From Rhizophagus clarus (lineage: Eukaryota; Glomeromycota; Glomeromycetes; Glomerales; Glomeraceae): a DNA stretch of 64,000 nt. Location: positions 868,001 to 932,000 of the forward strand of contig BLAL01000178.1 of the NCBI GenBank assembly GCA_015698045.1. Reading direction: 5' to 3'. A program made the position numbers and the translations under genes. This document shows positions 20,640-30,256 of this stretch, piece after piece; within the stretch, counting starts at the first letter, position 1; each line of letters starts with the position of its first letter. The notes under the pieces were generated by a model. It did not search any database, was not told the origin of the DNA, and was given only the letters and a program-made list of their open reading frames with translations.

Positions 20640-22292
20640 ATGAGCCAACCGCAAATTTTGATAGACCCCAATGTGGCTCAGAGAATCGAAAAAAATATCA
20701 TATTGCGTGGAATATATTATCGCCCGACTGGCTATCATCCCAACCCCAAATCATTAAGAGATGCATGTAAAAAAGAGGGTCATCGATTCCGCCTAAGTGA
20801 ATGCAAAAATTTTTTAGAAGATCAAGAGTCATACCAAACTAATAAAACCTCTCCGAAATACATTCCTAGAGTCAGTTATGGGCGAATAACACGCCCAAAT
20901 TGTGTACACCAGTGCGATATACTTTTTCTCACTCATGATCACTATAAAGGTAAAAAATATAAAGCACTACTTAACATTATAGACTGCGCTTCCCGATATA
21001 AAGCTTCTGTTCCACTCACATCGAAGAATAGCTCAGAAGTTGCTAAGGCATTTAGGAAAGTATATGGTGATCGAAACAATCCATTGACATGGCCGAAGCT
21101 CCTACAATGTGATAATGGGAGAGAATGGATGGGAGAGACTTCTTGTCTAATGCAAGATCATGATGTTACAATTCGGGTGATTGGCCCATATAGCCACCGT
21201 GGAACTGCAATTGTAGAGCGTTTCAACCAGACGCTCTCGAAAATTCTATATAAGATCCAATATGCTGTTGAGTCTATATCATCCGATCCTGGATTAATGA
21301 GAGCATGGGTTAGGTATTTACCGGAAGCTATTGATTATCTGAATAATTATCCCACACGCCTTATTCGAGAGCCGGGGTCAAAAAAGTGGGGACTCGAACC
21401 AGTGAAAGCCATTGCTTTAGAGCGAGTTGAATCTAGACCATCTACGAAATATAAGCGCCCAGTTGGAAAAGATGAAATAACATTAAAGAAGAGAGATACC
21501 GTCCGCTATCTTCTTGCTAATGCAGAATGGGAGGGTGGAATGGAGAATCAGAGGAGCGCTACAGATCCCACTTTTTCGCCTTCTATTCATAAAATCCGAA
21601 AAGTGATTGTTGTAAAGAATGAACCAGTTTTATATTATCTTGATGGAGAATTTGCGCCATCTCGTGAATTTGTACGAGAAGAGCTCATGTTAATAGCTGA
21701 TCCAGAAAGGGTTGGTCGTCCACCTCAAAGTATATTGTCTGTACATATTGCATATGTTTCTCCTATTAATAACAAGATAGCTCAGGCTGAAGAATATGCC
21801 AAGAAGCGTGGTGGTCAATGCCTTGGAAAAACCGGGCGAATAAATGGTCATGATATTTATCTTTGGTCTTGTAAGAATGGTGTGCATCAGTGGGAATATC
21901 CACTAAAATATATCATGAAAAAATTCGAATGGTGTCCGCTATGTCACCATAAAAGTGATGAGCGCCGATGCCGATACATTTTTGAGGATCTGCTAGGCAA
22001 AAAATTCCCATCACGTAGGCCAAATTTTTTGGATGGACTACACTTGGATGGATATAATGAGGAATTGCGTCTTGCATTCGAATACCAGGGTCCTCAACAC
22101 TATCACCACAATAGCTTCTACCACCGGGATAATGAAAATCTAAAATCACAAAATATGCGTGATCAGAAGAAGCGGGATATATGCAAGGATCAAGGTATAT
22201 GCCTTATTGAAGTACCTCATACAGCAGATTTATATCCGTATATTAGACATACTCCAATCGAGAAAGGGTTCTTGAATAGTTCTTCCAGTTAG
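20640..22292 (+). CDS. rve integrase fused to zinc ribbon and Vsr-like nuclease domain
   Basis: I chose ATG 20640 ([10 protein letters not shown], 550 residues); the open frame extends upstream to 20571 but overlaps the Gag start. The DDE core shows HQCDILFL (residue about 93), LQCDNGREW (about 158) and [10 protein letters not shown], with 34 residues between the second Asp and the Glu. A C-terminal SH3-like region follows ([16 protein letters not shown], then LYYLDGEF and FVREELM), as in Polinton integrases. Beyond residue about 390 comes an added module: CPLCHH with a preceding KNGVHQWEY, then [20 protein letters not shown] and [16 protein letters not shown]. That resembles very-short-patch-repair or restriction-like PD-(D/E)XK nucleases with a zinc ribbon. 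The frame is intact. It inserts element DNA; the extra domain may nick ends or target DNA. Confidence 0.88.
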   Translation: MSQPQILIDPNVAQRIEKNIILRGIYYRPTGYHPNPKSLRDACKKEGHRFRLSECKNFLEDQESYQTNKTSPKYIPRVSYGRITRPNCVHQCDILFLTHDHYKGKKYKALLNIIDCASRYKASVPLTSKNSSEVAKAFRKVYGDRNNPLTWPKLLQCDNGREWMGETSCLMQDHDVTIRVIGPYSHRGTAIVERFNQTLSKILYKIQYAVESISSDPGLMRAWVRYLPEAIDYLNNYPTRLIREPGSKKWGLEPVKAIALERVESRPSTKYKRPVGKDEITLKKRDTVRYLLANAEWEGGMENQRSATDPTFSPSIHKIRKVIVVKNEPVLYYLDGEFAPSREFVREELMLIADPERVGRPPQSILSVHIAYVSPINNKIAQAEEYAKKRGGQCLGKTGRINGHDIYLWSCKNGVHQWEYPLKYIMKKFEWCPLCHHKSDERRCRYIFEDLLGKKFPSRRPNFLDGLHLDGYNEELRLAFEYQGPQHYHHNSFYHRDNENLKSQNMRDQKKRDICKDQGICLIEVPHTADLYPYIRHTPIEKGFLNSSSS

Positions 22293-22430
22293 GTCAGAGA
22301 GTATTATTTTCTTGGCATTTTTTCGGTCCTGCAAATTTGTAAGATTATTTTAGAATATCATTAGTAATACTTTGTCATGAAAATAAAGAAACTTGAGCCA
22401 GTTGAAAGGCTTGTATACCATATTAATTAA

Positions 22431-23153
22431 ATTAAAGATGCCCAAAAATACAATACCAATTCCAGTGTTCCCCAATGGCCTTTCACTTTACTAATCTGTG
22501 GCCGTACCAATTCAGGAAAAACTAATGAGGTTCTCAATCTCATGCTTGGAAATAAGCTTTATCGAATGTTTAATGGGAAGAAAGGAGGGACGCGCTATAT
22601 CAAGTGTGATGATTTGCTTCTCATCGGCCATAATCTTAAGGAGCTGAAATATATGTACCTCAAATCGGCATTCCAGATAATTGCAAATAGTCCAAAGCCA
22701 TATCGTGAAAATATTACATTCTGAGCATTGAAGCCTGATAAAATCCCTAAGGTGGATTCGTTTTCTCCAGATAGAGGTACAGTGCCTATATTCGAAGATG
22801 TATGTGCTGATCCAAAGAAAGTGCAAGAGAAAATTATTCCTTATTTCGTTGAAGGACGCCATTACAATGTCAGTTCGATATATGTATCCCAGAGTTACTT
22901 CGACTGTCTGAAGATAATACGAAAAAATCTCACACACGTCTGTCTATTTAATGGATCGTGTACTGCGGACGAGCTTAGCAGAATCGTGCGTCAATATGCT
23001 AATGACTGGCGTAGTGTGATTAAGATTATTGATAAGGCTTTATGTGAACATAAATTCATTGTTTTTGATCTAACTGTACCCCGCGAACATCTACATAGGA
23101 TACGCCTCGGCTGGGACCAAATTCTCACTAATGAGAAGAATTCGACTTCATAG
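22431..23153 (+). pseudogene. A32-like packaging ATPase, 5' end out of frame and one in-frame TGA
   Basis: The frame with the Walker A motif [14 protein letters not shown] is open from 22431 to TAG 23153, broken by TGA at 22722-22724. After that come a Walker B-like [10 protein letters not shown], then [17 protein letters not shown] and [12 protein letters not shown]. These are the hallmarks of the poxvirus A32 / Polinton genome-packaging ATPase family (FtsK-HerA type), which pumps DNA into capsids. No in-frame ATG precedes the P-loop. An ATG at 22438 in another frame opens 18 codons, so a one-base frameshift between 22440 and 22490 is likely. It lies directly downstream of the integrase, and its last 26 bp overlap the convergent coiled-coil gene. 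Confidence 0.82.
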
Positions 23154-23690
23154 ATGCCAGCTCCTTTTCCACCTCTAGCAGTTGCATCTTCAGATTTTCG
23201 ATCTCATAGCGCATTTTCTTATTTGCAGTAACCCGCTCTCTATATTCCCTTTCTATGTCTTGCATGAATTTTTCGAAAGTTCTTTATTATAATCAAGGAG
23301 ATGCTGGCGGAACACTTTAAGTTCGTTCATAACCTGGTGATTATTCTCTTCTTCATGATCATGCTTTAGTGCCTCTGGCCAGGTCCCATTTGTTTGGACT
23401 CCAATGTCAGTAACATATATAGCCGGTGATGTAGGGAATACATTACATTCTGGCCAGCTTCGTGGGCGCAATAATTTTTCCTGGGCCATAGTTTTACGTT
23501 TCTTCCTATTTAACGAATTCTCATAAACCTCTAATGTGTGCTTCAAATAAGATTCAATTCATTCAGACTTTCTGGAAATAGATTCTAATGGAACAGGATC
23601 TTTAGAATGGTGCAAGAGTCTTTCACACGCCCTCTTAACAAGACTTTCAGATAGTCTGTCAATAATATGCTTATAGTCGGAATGGAACAT
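23128..23690 (-). pseudogene. Coiled-coil protein, broken by a TGA and a frameshift
   Basis: Joining the visible pieces gives one gene from ATG 23690 to TAG 23128-23130. It has an in-frame TGA at 23559-23561 and a one-base frameshift near 23265-23290. The N-terminal half is helical (HIIDRLSESLVKRACERLLH) and the C-terminal half is a clear coiled coil (MQDIEREYRERVTANKKMRY). The 3' end overlaps the end of the ATPase gene on the other strand. No enzymatic motif is seen. Its position next to the packaging ATPase hints at a structural role. Confidence 0.55.
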
Positions 23691-23845
23691 TATAATAGAT
23701 ATAGTTTTGCGCAAAAAAAGTTTGCACGCAAAATTCACCTATAGCATATAGCACTATAGATTTACGCGCCTATATCACGAATTGCGTCACATCTGATAGG
23801 AGATTGGTTAGACTCCTGAAGGATGGTCACCAGCCTAGTCACGAG

Positions 23846-24073
23846 TCAGGTAAGTAATTTTTGTGATACTGATAGCAAATTTTTTATTAGTTCATTCTGT
23901 GTTTGTTTATCTTCTAATTTCGCAATTCTGGCCTTAAGCTCAGTATTCTCAGCTCTAATTTTATCATTCTCAGCCTTAATTTTATTGTTCTCAGCCTTAA
24001 TTATATCATTCTCAGCCGATAACCTGGCAATAGAACTGCTTAATAATTCGGTTTTATCTATTTCGGGTAGCAT
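23846..24073 (-). CDS. Short coiled-coil protein with AEN repeats
   Basis: Counted from ATG 24073 the product has 75 residues. Its core is a run of KAEN and RAEN units (IIKAENNKIKAENDKIRAEN), a tight heptad-like coiled coil. The same pattern (IELEAENSKLKQ, ISAENAELKAELAKL) forms the N-terminus of the protein at 32589-34118, so the two share ancestry or a partner. The stop is TGA, and the frame stays open for another 33 codons to a TAA, so the C-terminus may be truncated. Confidence 0.5.
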   Translation of the reverse strand: MLPEIDKTELLSSSIARLSAENDIIKAENNKIKAENDKIRAENTELKARIAKLEDKQTQNELIKNLLSVSQKLLT

Positions 24074-24171
24074 GCTAGCGTAATGTAGTATTAGTATGAC
24101 AATATTCAAAAGTAAAAATAGACCACCAGGGTCAGCTTTATTATATAATAGTACATCTATGGACGAAGATG

Positions 24172-24950
24172 CTAAAGAATTATCTCATCTATAATTTTGC
24201 AATACTGGTCAGTGGTATCTCAAAATCTGGCACTCATTCTCACATTTTTAAAGTCCCTGTCATGCCAAAAATGGACGACATTTAATCCCTTCTCTTGGAG
24301 CTTCTCAGATGGCCAATACGGATTAGTTACAACATAATCTTCACGGGAGAAGTGTACAATCCAGATCTCTCGGGGATGGAGTTGCTCTTCATACTTAAAC
24401 ACTTGCTCAAAATGCCCATCCAATTTTGAAATTGAAGCCATTGCTAACAGTTCGAGAAGAGCTTCCAGATGGGGATTTTCGGGCTTCTTTATGGTTAGGT
24501 CGCAATAGAGGTGATGGTAGTCCCCATCATCACAAACTTGTTCGAAGTGCCACTGACCAGTGATCTCATATCCATGGATCTTTCTTAACCAATTCACTAG
24601 GACCCGATACATCTCTGCATCGTATGTACTTTCTCTTGGAACTTTGATATAATGTTCAGAATTTACATACAAATGATTGGAGCTTTTGTATGAGCGGGAG
24701 GATCCTAGTGCTATTATACCTTGGTCAAAATCACGTACTGCGGTCTTTAAAATCTCCAAAATGTCTATAGATTTATCATCCCGTAATGGGATATCTGCAG
24801 AAGCATCCAAAACTTTGCTAATACTTCATTTTTTAGCGATAGGGGTGGAAGAAACTAATGAATCTGACTTTAAGGAGACCGGCTTCTCTATTATCTCTTC
24901 TTGCAGGTTAGAAGTATCAGCTAAAGGTTTGCGACCTTTTTTTCCACTAA
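24172..24950 (-). pseudogene. Crinkler-associated, restriction-nuclease-like protein, broken by two TGA
   Basis: The main frame (24220-24810) is flanked in the same frame by TGA at 24826-24828 and 24220-24222, with coding-like sequence on both outer sides up to TAG at 24172-24174. The fold-like region is YHHLYCDLTIKKPENPHLEA, then LLELLAMASISKLDGHFEQV and PREIWIVHFSRED. From memory of the family, this pattern occurs at the C-terminus of many Rhizophagus Crinkler-like proteins, where a restriction-endonuclease-like fold is assumed; the conserved Asp of CDLTI and the Glu of LLELLA would fit. No ATG was found for the upstream part, so the start is missing or lies in an exon I cannot place. Confidence 0.55.
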
Positions 24951-25490
24951 CCTATATAAAAGTAAACCCCCTCAGTAATAAGTATCATCATTGGGGGATA
25001 ATGAAATAAAAAAAATAATATTTTTTAGAATGGTGATACTAGAAGTAACGACCATATGGGATGCTCCTATATGAACCCATCTGCCCAAACACGGAATATT
25101 ACTCAGTATACTTTTATCAAAAGGAAGGTACATAACCGAATCCTCCTCCAGAAACAGTAGACCTTTAATAAAAAGTATCGCCAAATAATCTCACAACATC
25201 TAACAGAATGAATATGCTAAAACACTGCAATAACCGAGGGCTTATATATCCCCAAGCGAAAGCTTCTTGTACCTAACATACCATATCTGAAAAATGTGTA
25301 TTCGGGCCTGCAAAATAGAAACACATACCTTCTTCTTAAGTAAGAGATTTCTAACAACTTCGTGAATCTCCTGCGAGGCCATCGGATCATCACGGAAAAT
25401 ATATAAGGTATTGTAAAATACTGTATGTGCCTCATTTCTTTCGGTAAGCCCAAACATATTAGTTGACCAGGATATGAAATGCTGAAGAGA
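24951..25490. other. Unresolved coding-like region after the SAM gene
   Basis: Several leftward open frames overlap here (24972-25184, 25217-25582, 25242-25457). The 25242-25457 frame is the same as that of the SAM gene and is separated from it only by a TGA at 25491-25493, so it may be the decayed C-terminal part. The codon texture is protein-like (NTLYIFRDDPMASQEIHEVV), but I cannot assign a domain or a single frame. Confidence 0.35.
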
Positions 25491-25796
25491 TCATACTCCA
25501 CACGGAAAGAGCCAAAAGTATTCGATTTTGCCTTTTTCAGAGGCTCTTGATTTCTCTCTAAATATCTTAGCTTGTTTTTCAAGCTTCATGGCAGGTCCCC
25601 GTTTCATACCATCCTTCATAAACTTTTTTTCGGTCATGTCTGGAAAGATCTGACCATCTATTTTCTCTTTACAAAGGATCTTGAAATCGTCCTCATCGAG
25701 ATTTATGTTCAGGTCACGTAAGAAATTAATGAGAGTCTCGGTATCCCAGTTTTTGGCCAACGTGGAGCGGTTTGAAAAAGTTGTAGAAGTAGACAT
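25491..25796 (-). CDS. SAM-domain protein, probably truncated
   Basis: Starts MSTSTTFSNRS at ATG 25796. Residues about 15-85 form a sterile alpha motif: NWDTETLINFLRDLNINLDE, FKILCKEKIDGQIFPDMTEK and a KDGMKRGPAMKLEKQAK ending. SAM domains mediate protein-protein assembly. The same domain opens the gene at 35424-36572, where it is followed by a nuclease-like part. Here the frame ends at a TGA after about 101 residues and continues open beyond it, so the C-terminal part may be cut off by the same kind of stop seen in neighbours. Confidence 0.65.
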   Translation of the reverse strand: MSTSTTFSNRSTLAKNWDTETLINFLRDLNINLDEDDFKILCKEKIDGQIFPDMTEKKFMKDGMKRGPAMKLEKQAKIFREKSRASEKGKIEYFWLFPCGV

Positions 25797-26311
25797 GTTT
25801 TATTAAGCTTGTTAGAAGTAGAAATCCCCAAAAAAAATACATATAACGAACTTACCCTTTATGATATATGGCCTTTTATAAATAAGAAGAAACGCGCTAG
25901 AGTTTGTTTTTTGGTAAGAGACGCGTATATTTATGTTTTGTAATAATGCAGGTAATACAGATTGGTATATTGCTATTTTAGTAAGATTAGCATTACATTA
26001 TTCGGGAGTTAATCTAGAATAGGGAGATCGTAATATTTTACCCCTTCCTGCAGGTGGTACATTTCATGGGTGGATAATATATTATTATTTTATTGAAAAA
26101 AGCTAATATAATACATTTTCCTATATAGAGGAACTATTTTTGATTTATATATTACTTTAATTATATTCTAAAATTTATAGATCCCACAGGTGATACAGAC
26201 TCGAATACTTGAAGCCTTGTAAATTATAGTCGTCTGACTGGTAGGGAAACTGTGTCTGGCCGATCTTTTTCCATCATTGATTAGCACCGTCTATATGCCC
26301 ATTTTTTTGTT
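25797..26311. other. Spacer with a short decayed rightward frame
   Basis: On the plus strand a 57-codon frame from ATG 25933 to TAA 26106 has one internal TAG and reads GNTDWYIAILVRLALHYSGV, with tryptophans and a protein-like composition. It may be the remnant of a small gene. The rest of the spacer is AT-rich and empty. Confidence 0.35.
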
Positions 26312-26908
26312 TCAAGAATCTTCTAACCATGCTTTATGTTTATACCACCAGTCACTAGTTAGCCGACTATGGGATTTTATGGATTTTATGTTACGTGGTC
26401 TCAACATGTCCTTTCTAACAAAATATCTAAAAATGCGATTTTCTTCAGTATCAAGATAATATTTGGGATTCTGTGTCCATTTTACCATGATAGGCCATTC
26501 AAATACACCAGAAAGAAGTTCATAACCTTCTTGTTGTAATAATTTTTTAACAAGTTCAAAGCTTGACCAATTTAACCGGTACGCTAATTGTTCTCGTTTC
26601 TCTTCTGCCCAAGTTCTAGCAGTATAAAGGGTATAACCATTATATTGCATGTTAAAATGCCATTCTTTCCAGATATATCTTATTAGTTTTCCATTAATAT
26701 AATAATAATACTCATCTGGATGAATAATACCTAAATACTTCCATATGTCAGGAGTACTATCATTCCTCACCGCCTCCCAAATCTGTTTTACCAAAGATTC
26801 AGGTCTCTTCTTGTAATTCCTGTAAGCTCGCTGGATAACTGTTGCATAGAAATTCTCAAACTGATAGTTATATTGTCTCACAATCAAGAATCCCCAAGAG
26901 CGTTTCAT
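26312..26908 (-). CDS. IQ-motif-like protein of unknown function
   Basis: A 198-residue protein from ATG 26908. Residues about 20-36 (FYATVIQRAYRNYKKRPE) resemble an IQ calmodulin-binding motif, followed by IWEAVRNDSTPDIWKYLGI. The rest is rich in aromatic residues (HFNMQYNGYTLYTARTWAEE) and basic. The stop is TGA, with seven more codons to a TAG, so the end may be slightly shortened. From recall of Rhizophagus proteins this is a repeated family, but no function is known to me. Confidence 0.6.
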   Translation of the reverse strand: MKRSWGFLIVRQYNYQFENFYATVIQRAYRNYKKRPESLVKQIWEAVRNDSTPDIWKYLGIIHPDEYYYYINGKLIRYIWKEWHFNMQYNGYTLYTARTWAEEKREQLAYRLNWSSFELVKKLLQQEGYELLSGVFEWPIMVKWTQNPKYYLDTEENRIFRYFVRKDMLRPRNIKSIKSHSRLTSDWWYKHKAWLEDS

Positions 26909-27022
26909 TGATCTTCCTGAACTTTTCGAAAAAAATATATTATATAATGCATGTCCAATAAATTATGTGAATAGTTATATATCAAGAATGAAATCAGTTG
27001 TGCTTAACGCTGGTCAAATCAG

Positions 27023-27874
27023 TTAGACAAACTTGATTACTATCCCATTTCTCAACCTCATTGCAGTGCCTTTTGGATGATTGAGATTATAGTTTAGGGG
27101 TAATAAGTTATTTTGTTTTGCAAAGAGAGAAGAGATATATAGTTCGCTTGTATTACTCTTGCAATTTGGAGCGCTTAGAAAAGCACGTCTCTGTCTAATG
27201 CGCCTAATCCTTCTGCTGACATTTTCTAACCATAAAGCATAACTATATAGTTTTTTTTCAGCATAAATGCCAAAATTTTCTAGGATATAGTTATTATCAA
27301 TTATACTAGTGTATGGTCCTCTGCGCCTGAATTTACCAAATTGATTTATCTGCAAATCATATTAATGGAAGCTCATCCACTTGTCCAATGGGATCCGCTG
27401 TTTCATTTCCATGTATTCTTTGAAATTTAGTTTACAAAACCTATTTCCAGTACAAGCAGTGGCCCAATGTTGATACATACCCCAATGTGTTCCATTAAAG
27501 CTAATGTCTCTGAATTTCTCAGTTATGAACTTACCCTCCAATGCGTTATAAACACATCTCACACCAACTGACAAGTGTTCTATTCCAAGATATATAAGTT
27601 CATTGCATGAGTAACAGATAGCCATTCCACAAAATGGATAGAATTTTTGTCCATCAACAAGATGTGATGATGCTTTGCGAGCATAAAAGCAGTCTTTCTC
27701 ACCAAATGTATAATATTTTTTATTTCGAAAATACATTAGGCGATCCCAAATCCTATTTCTCCATTCAGACGGAGTTTCAGTATCGAAGATACAACGCATA
27801 CCAATATATTCGACATGCTCCTCATAAGTACCCTCAAAACCACCGCCTAGTGGAGATTTAATCACACTTGTCAT
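27023..27874 (-). pseudogene. Cys-rich unknown protein, split by an in-frame TAA
   Basis: Two frames, 27362-27874 and 27023-27355, are in the same register and are separated only by TAA at 27362-27364. Using ATG 27874, the joined product would have about 283 codons. The N-terminal part has CGMAICYSCNELIYLGI and other cysteines; the C-terminal part is basic (ENVSRRIRRIRQRRAFL). The TAA is consistent with a C-to-T change in CAA. The family is unknown to me. Confidence 0.5.
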
Positions 27875-28289
27875 ATTAATACACTTGGATATGCACAATA
27901 AATAAGACTTATAGCAAATTATAGCGATTTAGTGATTTATAGCTGATTTGGCAATAGTATACTCTAATAAATATCAGATTCATTTTTATTCGAATATTCG
28001 ATTACAAGCAAATCAGGATTATATAGGGTTAGCTATTTTTCGAACTATAATTAGAAAAAAGGATTAGTTTGCGGATCCCTCATGAATGCATCATTTTATT
28101 TGATAAGCCCTCATACAGCATTTACAGATACACATGAATAAAAAAGGAGAAAGGTCCGATATGGGCAAAATTTTTATAAAATGCTTTATTAATATATTTG
28201 AAATACAACTACAAGAAAACACTATTTTTCTAATTGCCGAGGCGGGACACCATGTCACCAGGGCGCAGTAGAATGGCGCAGTAAATATT
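27875..28289. other. Spacer without a clear gene
   Basis: AT-rich and gene-free apart from about 19 codons past the TGA of the RING gene (28234-28289), which stay open to a TAG and may be a lost C-terminus or chance. Confidence 0.4.
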
Positions 28290-29258
28290 TCATTCGCGCT
28301 TGTCGCTGGATGGTTTTAAAACTTTAGCAATCACATAATCGATGTCATCTTGAGTTAGATTTAAGATGAAACCCGGAGGGATAGATTTTACCCGCGCTAT
28401 TTTTTCTTTGCCTATAGTATTGAAAATTCTAAACATCTTTCGGGCTCTTTCCATTCTTTTTTTCAAAGCATCATCAGAGAATTTCGTCTCGGGAATTTCC
28501 TTTCTAACCTCACTTTTAACCAAAGCCCTGGATCCTTCTTTACCATAGGTGGGTTTTAATTCCTTGTATCGATTAAATAAAGCTCCCCCAAAATCAAAAT
28601 AGCTGGAAATGAGACCTTGAGATGCATCTTCGTTTTTAGATTCAGCGCTGTCAATCTTATTGGATAATTGCAAAAAAATACCGACTACATTATCATTTGC
28701 TTCTTCCAAGTTCTCTCCAGCAGTGGGGGTAGGCACATCAGTTAATAATTCTTCGATAAGTCGTTTTAGCATAGACGATACTTTCTTCCCACCACTTTTT
28801 TTCGCCTTCTTGTTAGACGATTTTTCGGTAGATGATTCCCTAGTACGTTTTTTCTGGTCTGTAGATGAGATGTAAGCAACTCTTTGCTCTTCTGGTGCGA
28901 CGTCTCCAGAGCCGATTAGTATTTCAGATCCTTCCGCACCATTGTCATCAATGTCCATGAGGGCCGTCTTCTCTCCATTTAAAAGTTCCGGTGAGAGATA
29001 AGTTTCGATATCTCTATTACAACCATCATAAGGACAACTCGACTCACCATCCACCAAATACTCTTCGAGACACTTCTGGTGAAAAATGTCTCCACAGGAA
29101 GCTAAGGTAAATTCTTTGATTATGCCTCCTTCAAGCGTATAAATATCTTCTCCGCATATTGGGCACGGATCTACTTTTGGAATATTAATGTTCTCACTGG
29201 AGCGGTTAGCCTTACTAACGATATTTATTGCAAGAGCTTCGATATGGGATTTATCCAT
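28290..29258 (-). CDS. RING-H2 type zinc finger protein with a shared C-terminal domain
   Basis: A 322-residue protein from ATG 29258. Residues about 31-85 form a RING finger: CPICGEDI, CGDIFHQKCLEEYL and CPYDGCNRDI, the layout of E3 ubiquitin ligases that recruit E2 enzymes. A central Lys/Ser-rich linker follows (RESSTEKSSNKKAKKSGGKK). The C-terminal 130 residues (YFDFGGALFNRYKELKPTYG, then MERARKMFRIFNTIGKEKI and TQDDIDYVIAKVL) match a segment of the protein at 32589-34118. So a ubiquitin-ligase front has been joined to an element-specific domain. It could act on host proteins or on particle proteins; nothing decides between these. The frame is intact. Confidence 0.75.
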   Translation of the reverse strand: MDKSHIEALAINIVSKANRSSENINIPKVDPCPICGEDIYTLEGGIIKEFTLASCGDIFHQKCLEEYLVDGESSCPYDGCNRDIETYLSPELLNGEKTALMDIDDNGAEGSEILIGSGDVAPEEQRVAYISSTDQKKRTRESSTEKSSNKKAKKSGGKKVSSMLKRLIEELLTDVPTPTAGENLEEANDNVVGIFLQLSNKIDSAESKNEDASQGLISSYFDFGGALFNRYKELKPTYGKEGSRALVKSEVRKEIPETKFSDDALKKRMERARKMFRIFNTIGKEKIARVKSIPPGFILNLTQDDIDYVIAKVLKPSSDKRE

Positions 29259-29982
29259 ACTACCTACTCCGTTTCGTTCACTTCTAACGCAGTGTTAAAC
29301 TTGGGAAAAGAGCTTTTACCAGCTTGTTTTTATATAACTCTAAATGTTCAGGAGAAAGGATTCCCCGGATCTTCACTAGTAATTACGCACTACATTTTGT
29401 CACTCGTTAATCCCTCTTGCAAATCAATAAAAAAGACTTCATGATTAGCATGGATATCCCTAATCCCATATGTGAAATAATGATTGCTGGAAAAAATAAC
29501 CATACCCGGTTAGCTTTGCTAACGATATGATACTAGCGTGCCTGGAGTCATGACATGCAAAAATCGAGTTAGAGAAAAAAATAGTGTGAATATATATGCG
29601 GATCCTACGTCACACAGCCCTGCCCCCTTGATCTATCGATCTGCGGAGTGAGAAAATATAACTCAAATTAACTTTGCAAAAAATCATGTGATAGATTATT
29701 TTTTCTGAGCCATACGAAGAAAAAAAAGAGAATTTTCCCGATATCTTCTGCACAATTCAGGTGAATGCCCTTTTTCATTATATATACATGAAGTTATCTT
29801 TCCAATGCACAGTTACCAATCTCACATAACACATGTTTGTGCATACACTCGATTAAGCATGAAATATAAGCAAACTTTATTATTTTTACAATCAATTGTT
29901 ATACAAGTTTAATATTGTTATTGTGATTAAATATCCCAACCTACACTGCTGAAATAAAACTTTTAAGCAATCGTTTTTTTTG

Positions 29983-30128
29983 ACAAATATTAGGGTTCCG
30001 AATAAAGACATTTCGGTAAATAACTTTTTCAGGTCTTTAGCTTGAGGAAGAGTTAGAGTTCATCTAACAAGAACTTAATAACAGATCATCACGAAACATT
30101 TCGGTAAAATCGGAACCCTAACAAATAT
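29983..30128. mobile_element. 130-bp hAT-type MITE with 8-bp target duplication
   Basis: The body 29991-30120 starts TAGGGTTCCG and ends CGGAACCCTA. It is flanked by ACAAATAT at 29983-29990 and 30121-30128. An 8-bp duplication with TAGGG-type ends is the hAT superfamily signature. It is too short to code and must have been moved by a transposase elsewhere. Confidence 0.8.
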
Positions 30129-30142
30129 GTTCTAATATTTCA

Positions 30143-30202
30143 TTTTCCTCTATTGTAGAAATTTCGCGTTTGTTTTCCTCTATTGTAGAAACTTTGCGTT
30201 TG
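30143..30202 (+). repeat. Two tandem copies of a 30-bp unit
   Basis: The unit begins TTTTCCTCTATTGTAGAAA and continues to GCGTTTG; the copies differ at two or three positions. It abuts the MITE and precedes the 3' end of the Crinkler-NYN gene. Confidence 0.75.
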
Positions 30203-30256
30203 TTTTCTTCTTTGTACCTAAATAATAACCCGGATTTATCATTCAAACTTAAGTAA

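Larger units (their letters stand above)
29259..30256. other. Roughly 1-kb spacer holding a MITE and a tandem repeat
   Basis: TATATAAAAA at about 29323-29333 lies about 65-75 bp before the RING gene and is a likely TATA box. The rest is non-coding as far as I can see, apart from the insertion at 29991-30120 and the 30-bp tandem at 30143-30202. Confidence 0.5.

Noticed and set aside
17241-22292. A complete LTR retrotransposon nested in the element
   Set aside because: Gag, protease and integrase are present, but there is no reverse transcriptase, RNase H, LTR or primer-binding site. The integrase is on the opposite strand and has a Polinton-like C-terminus.
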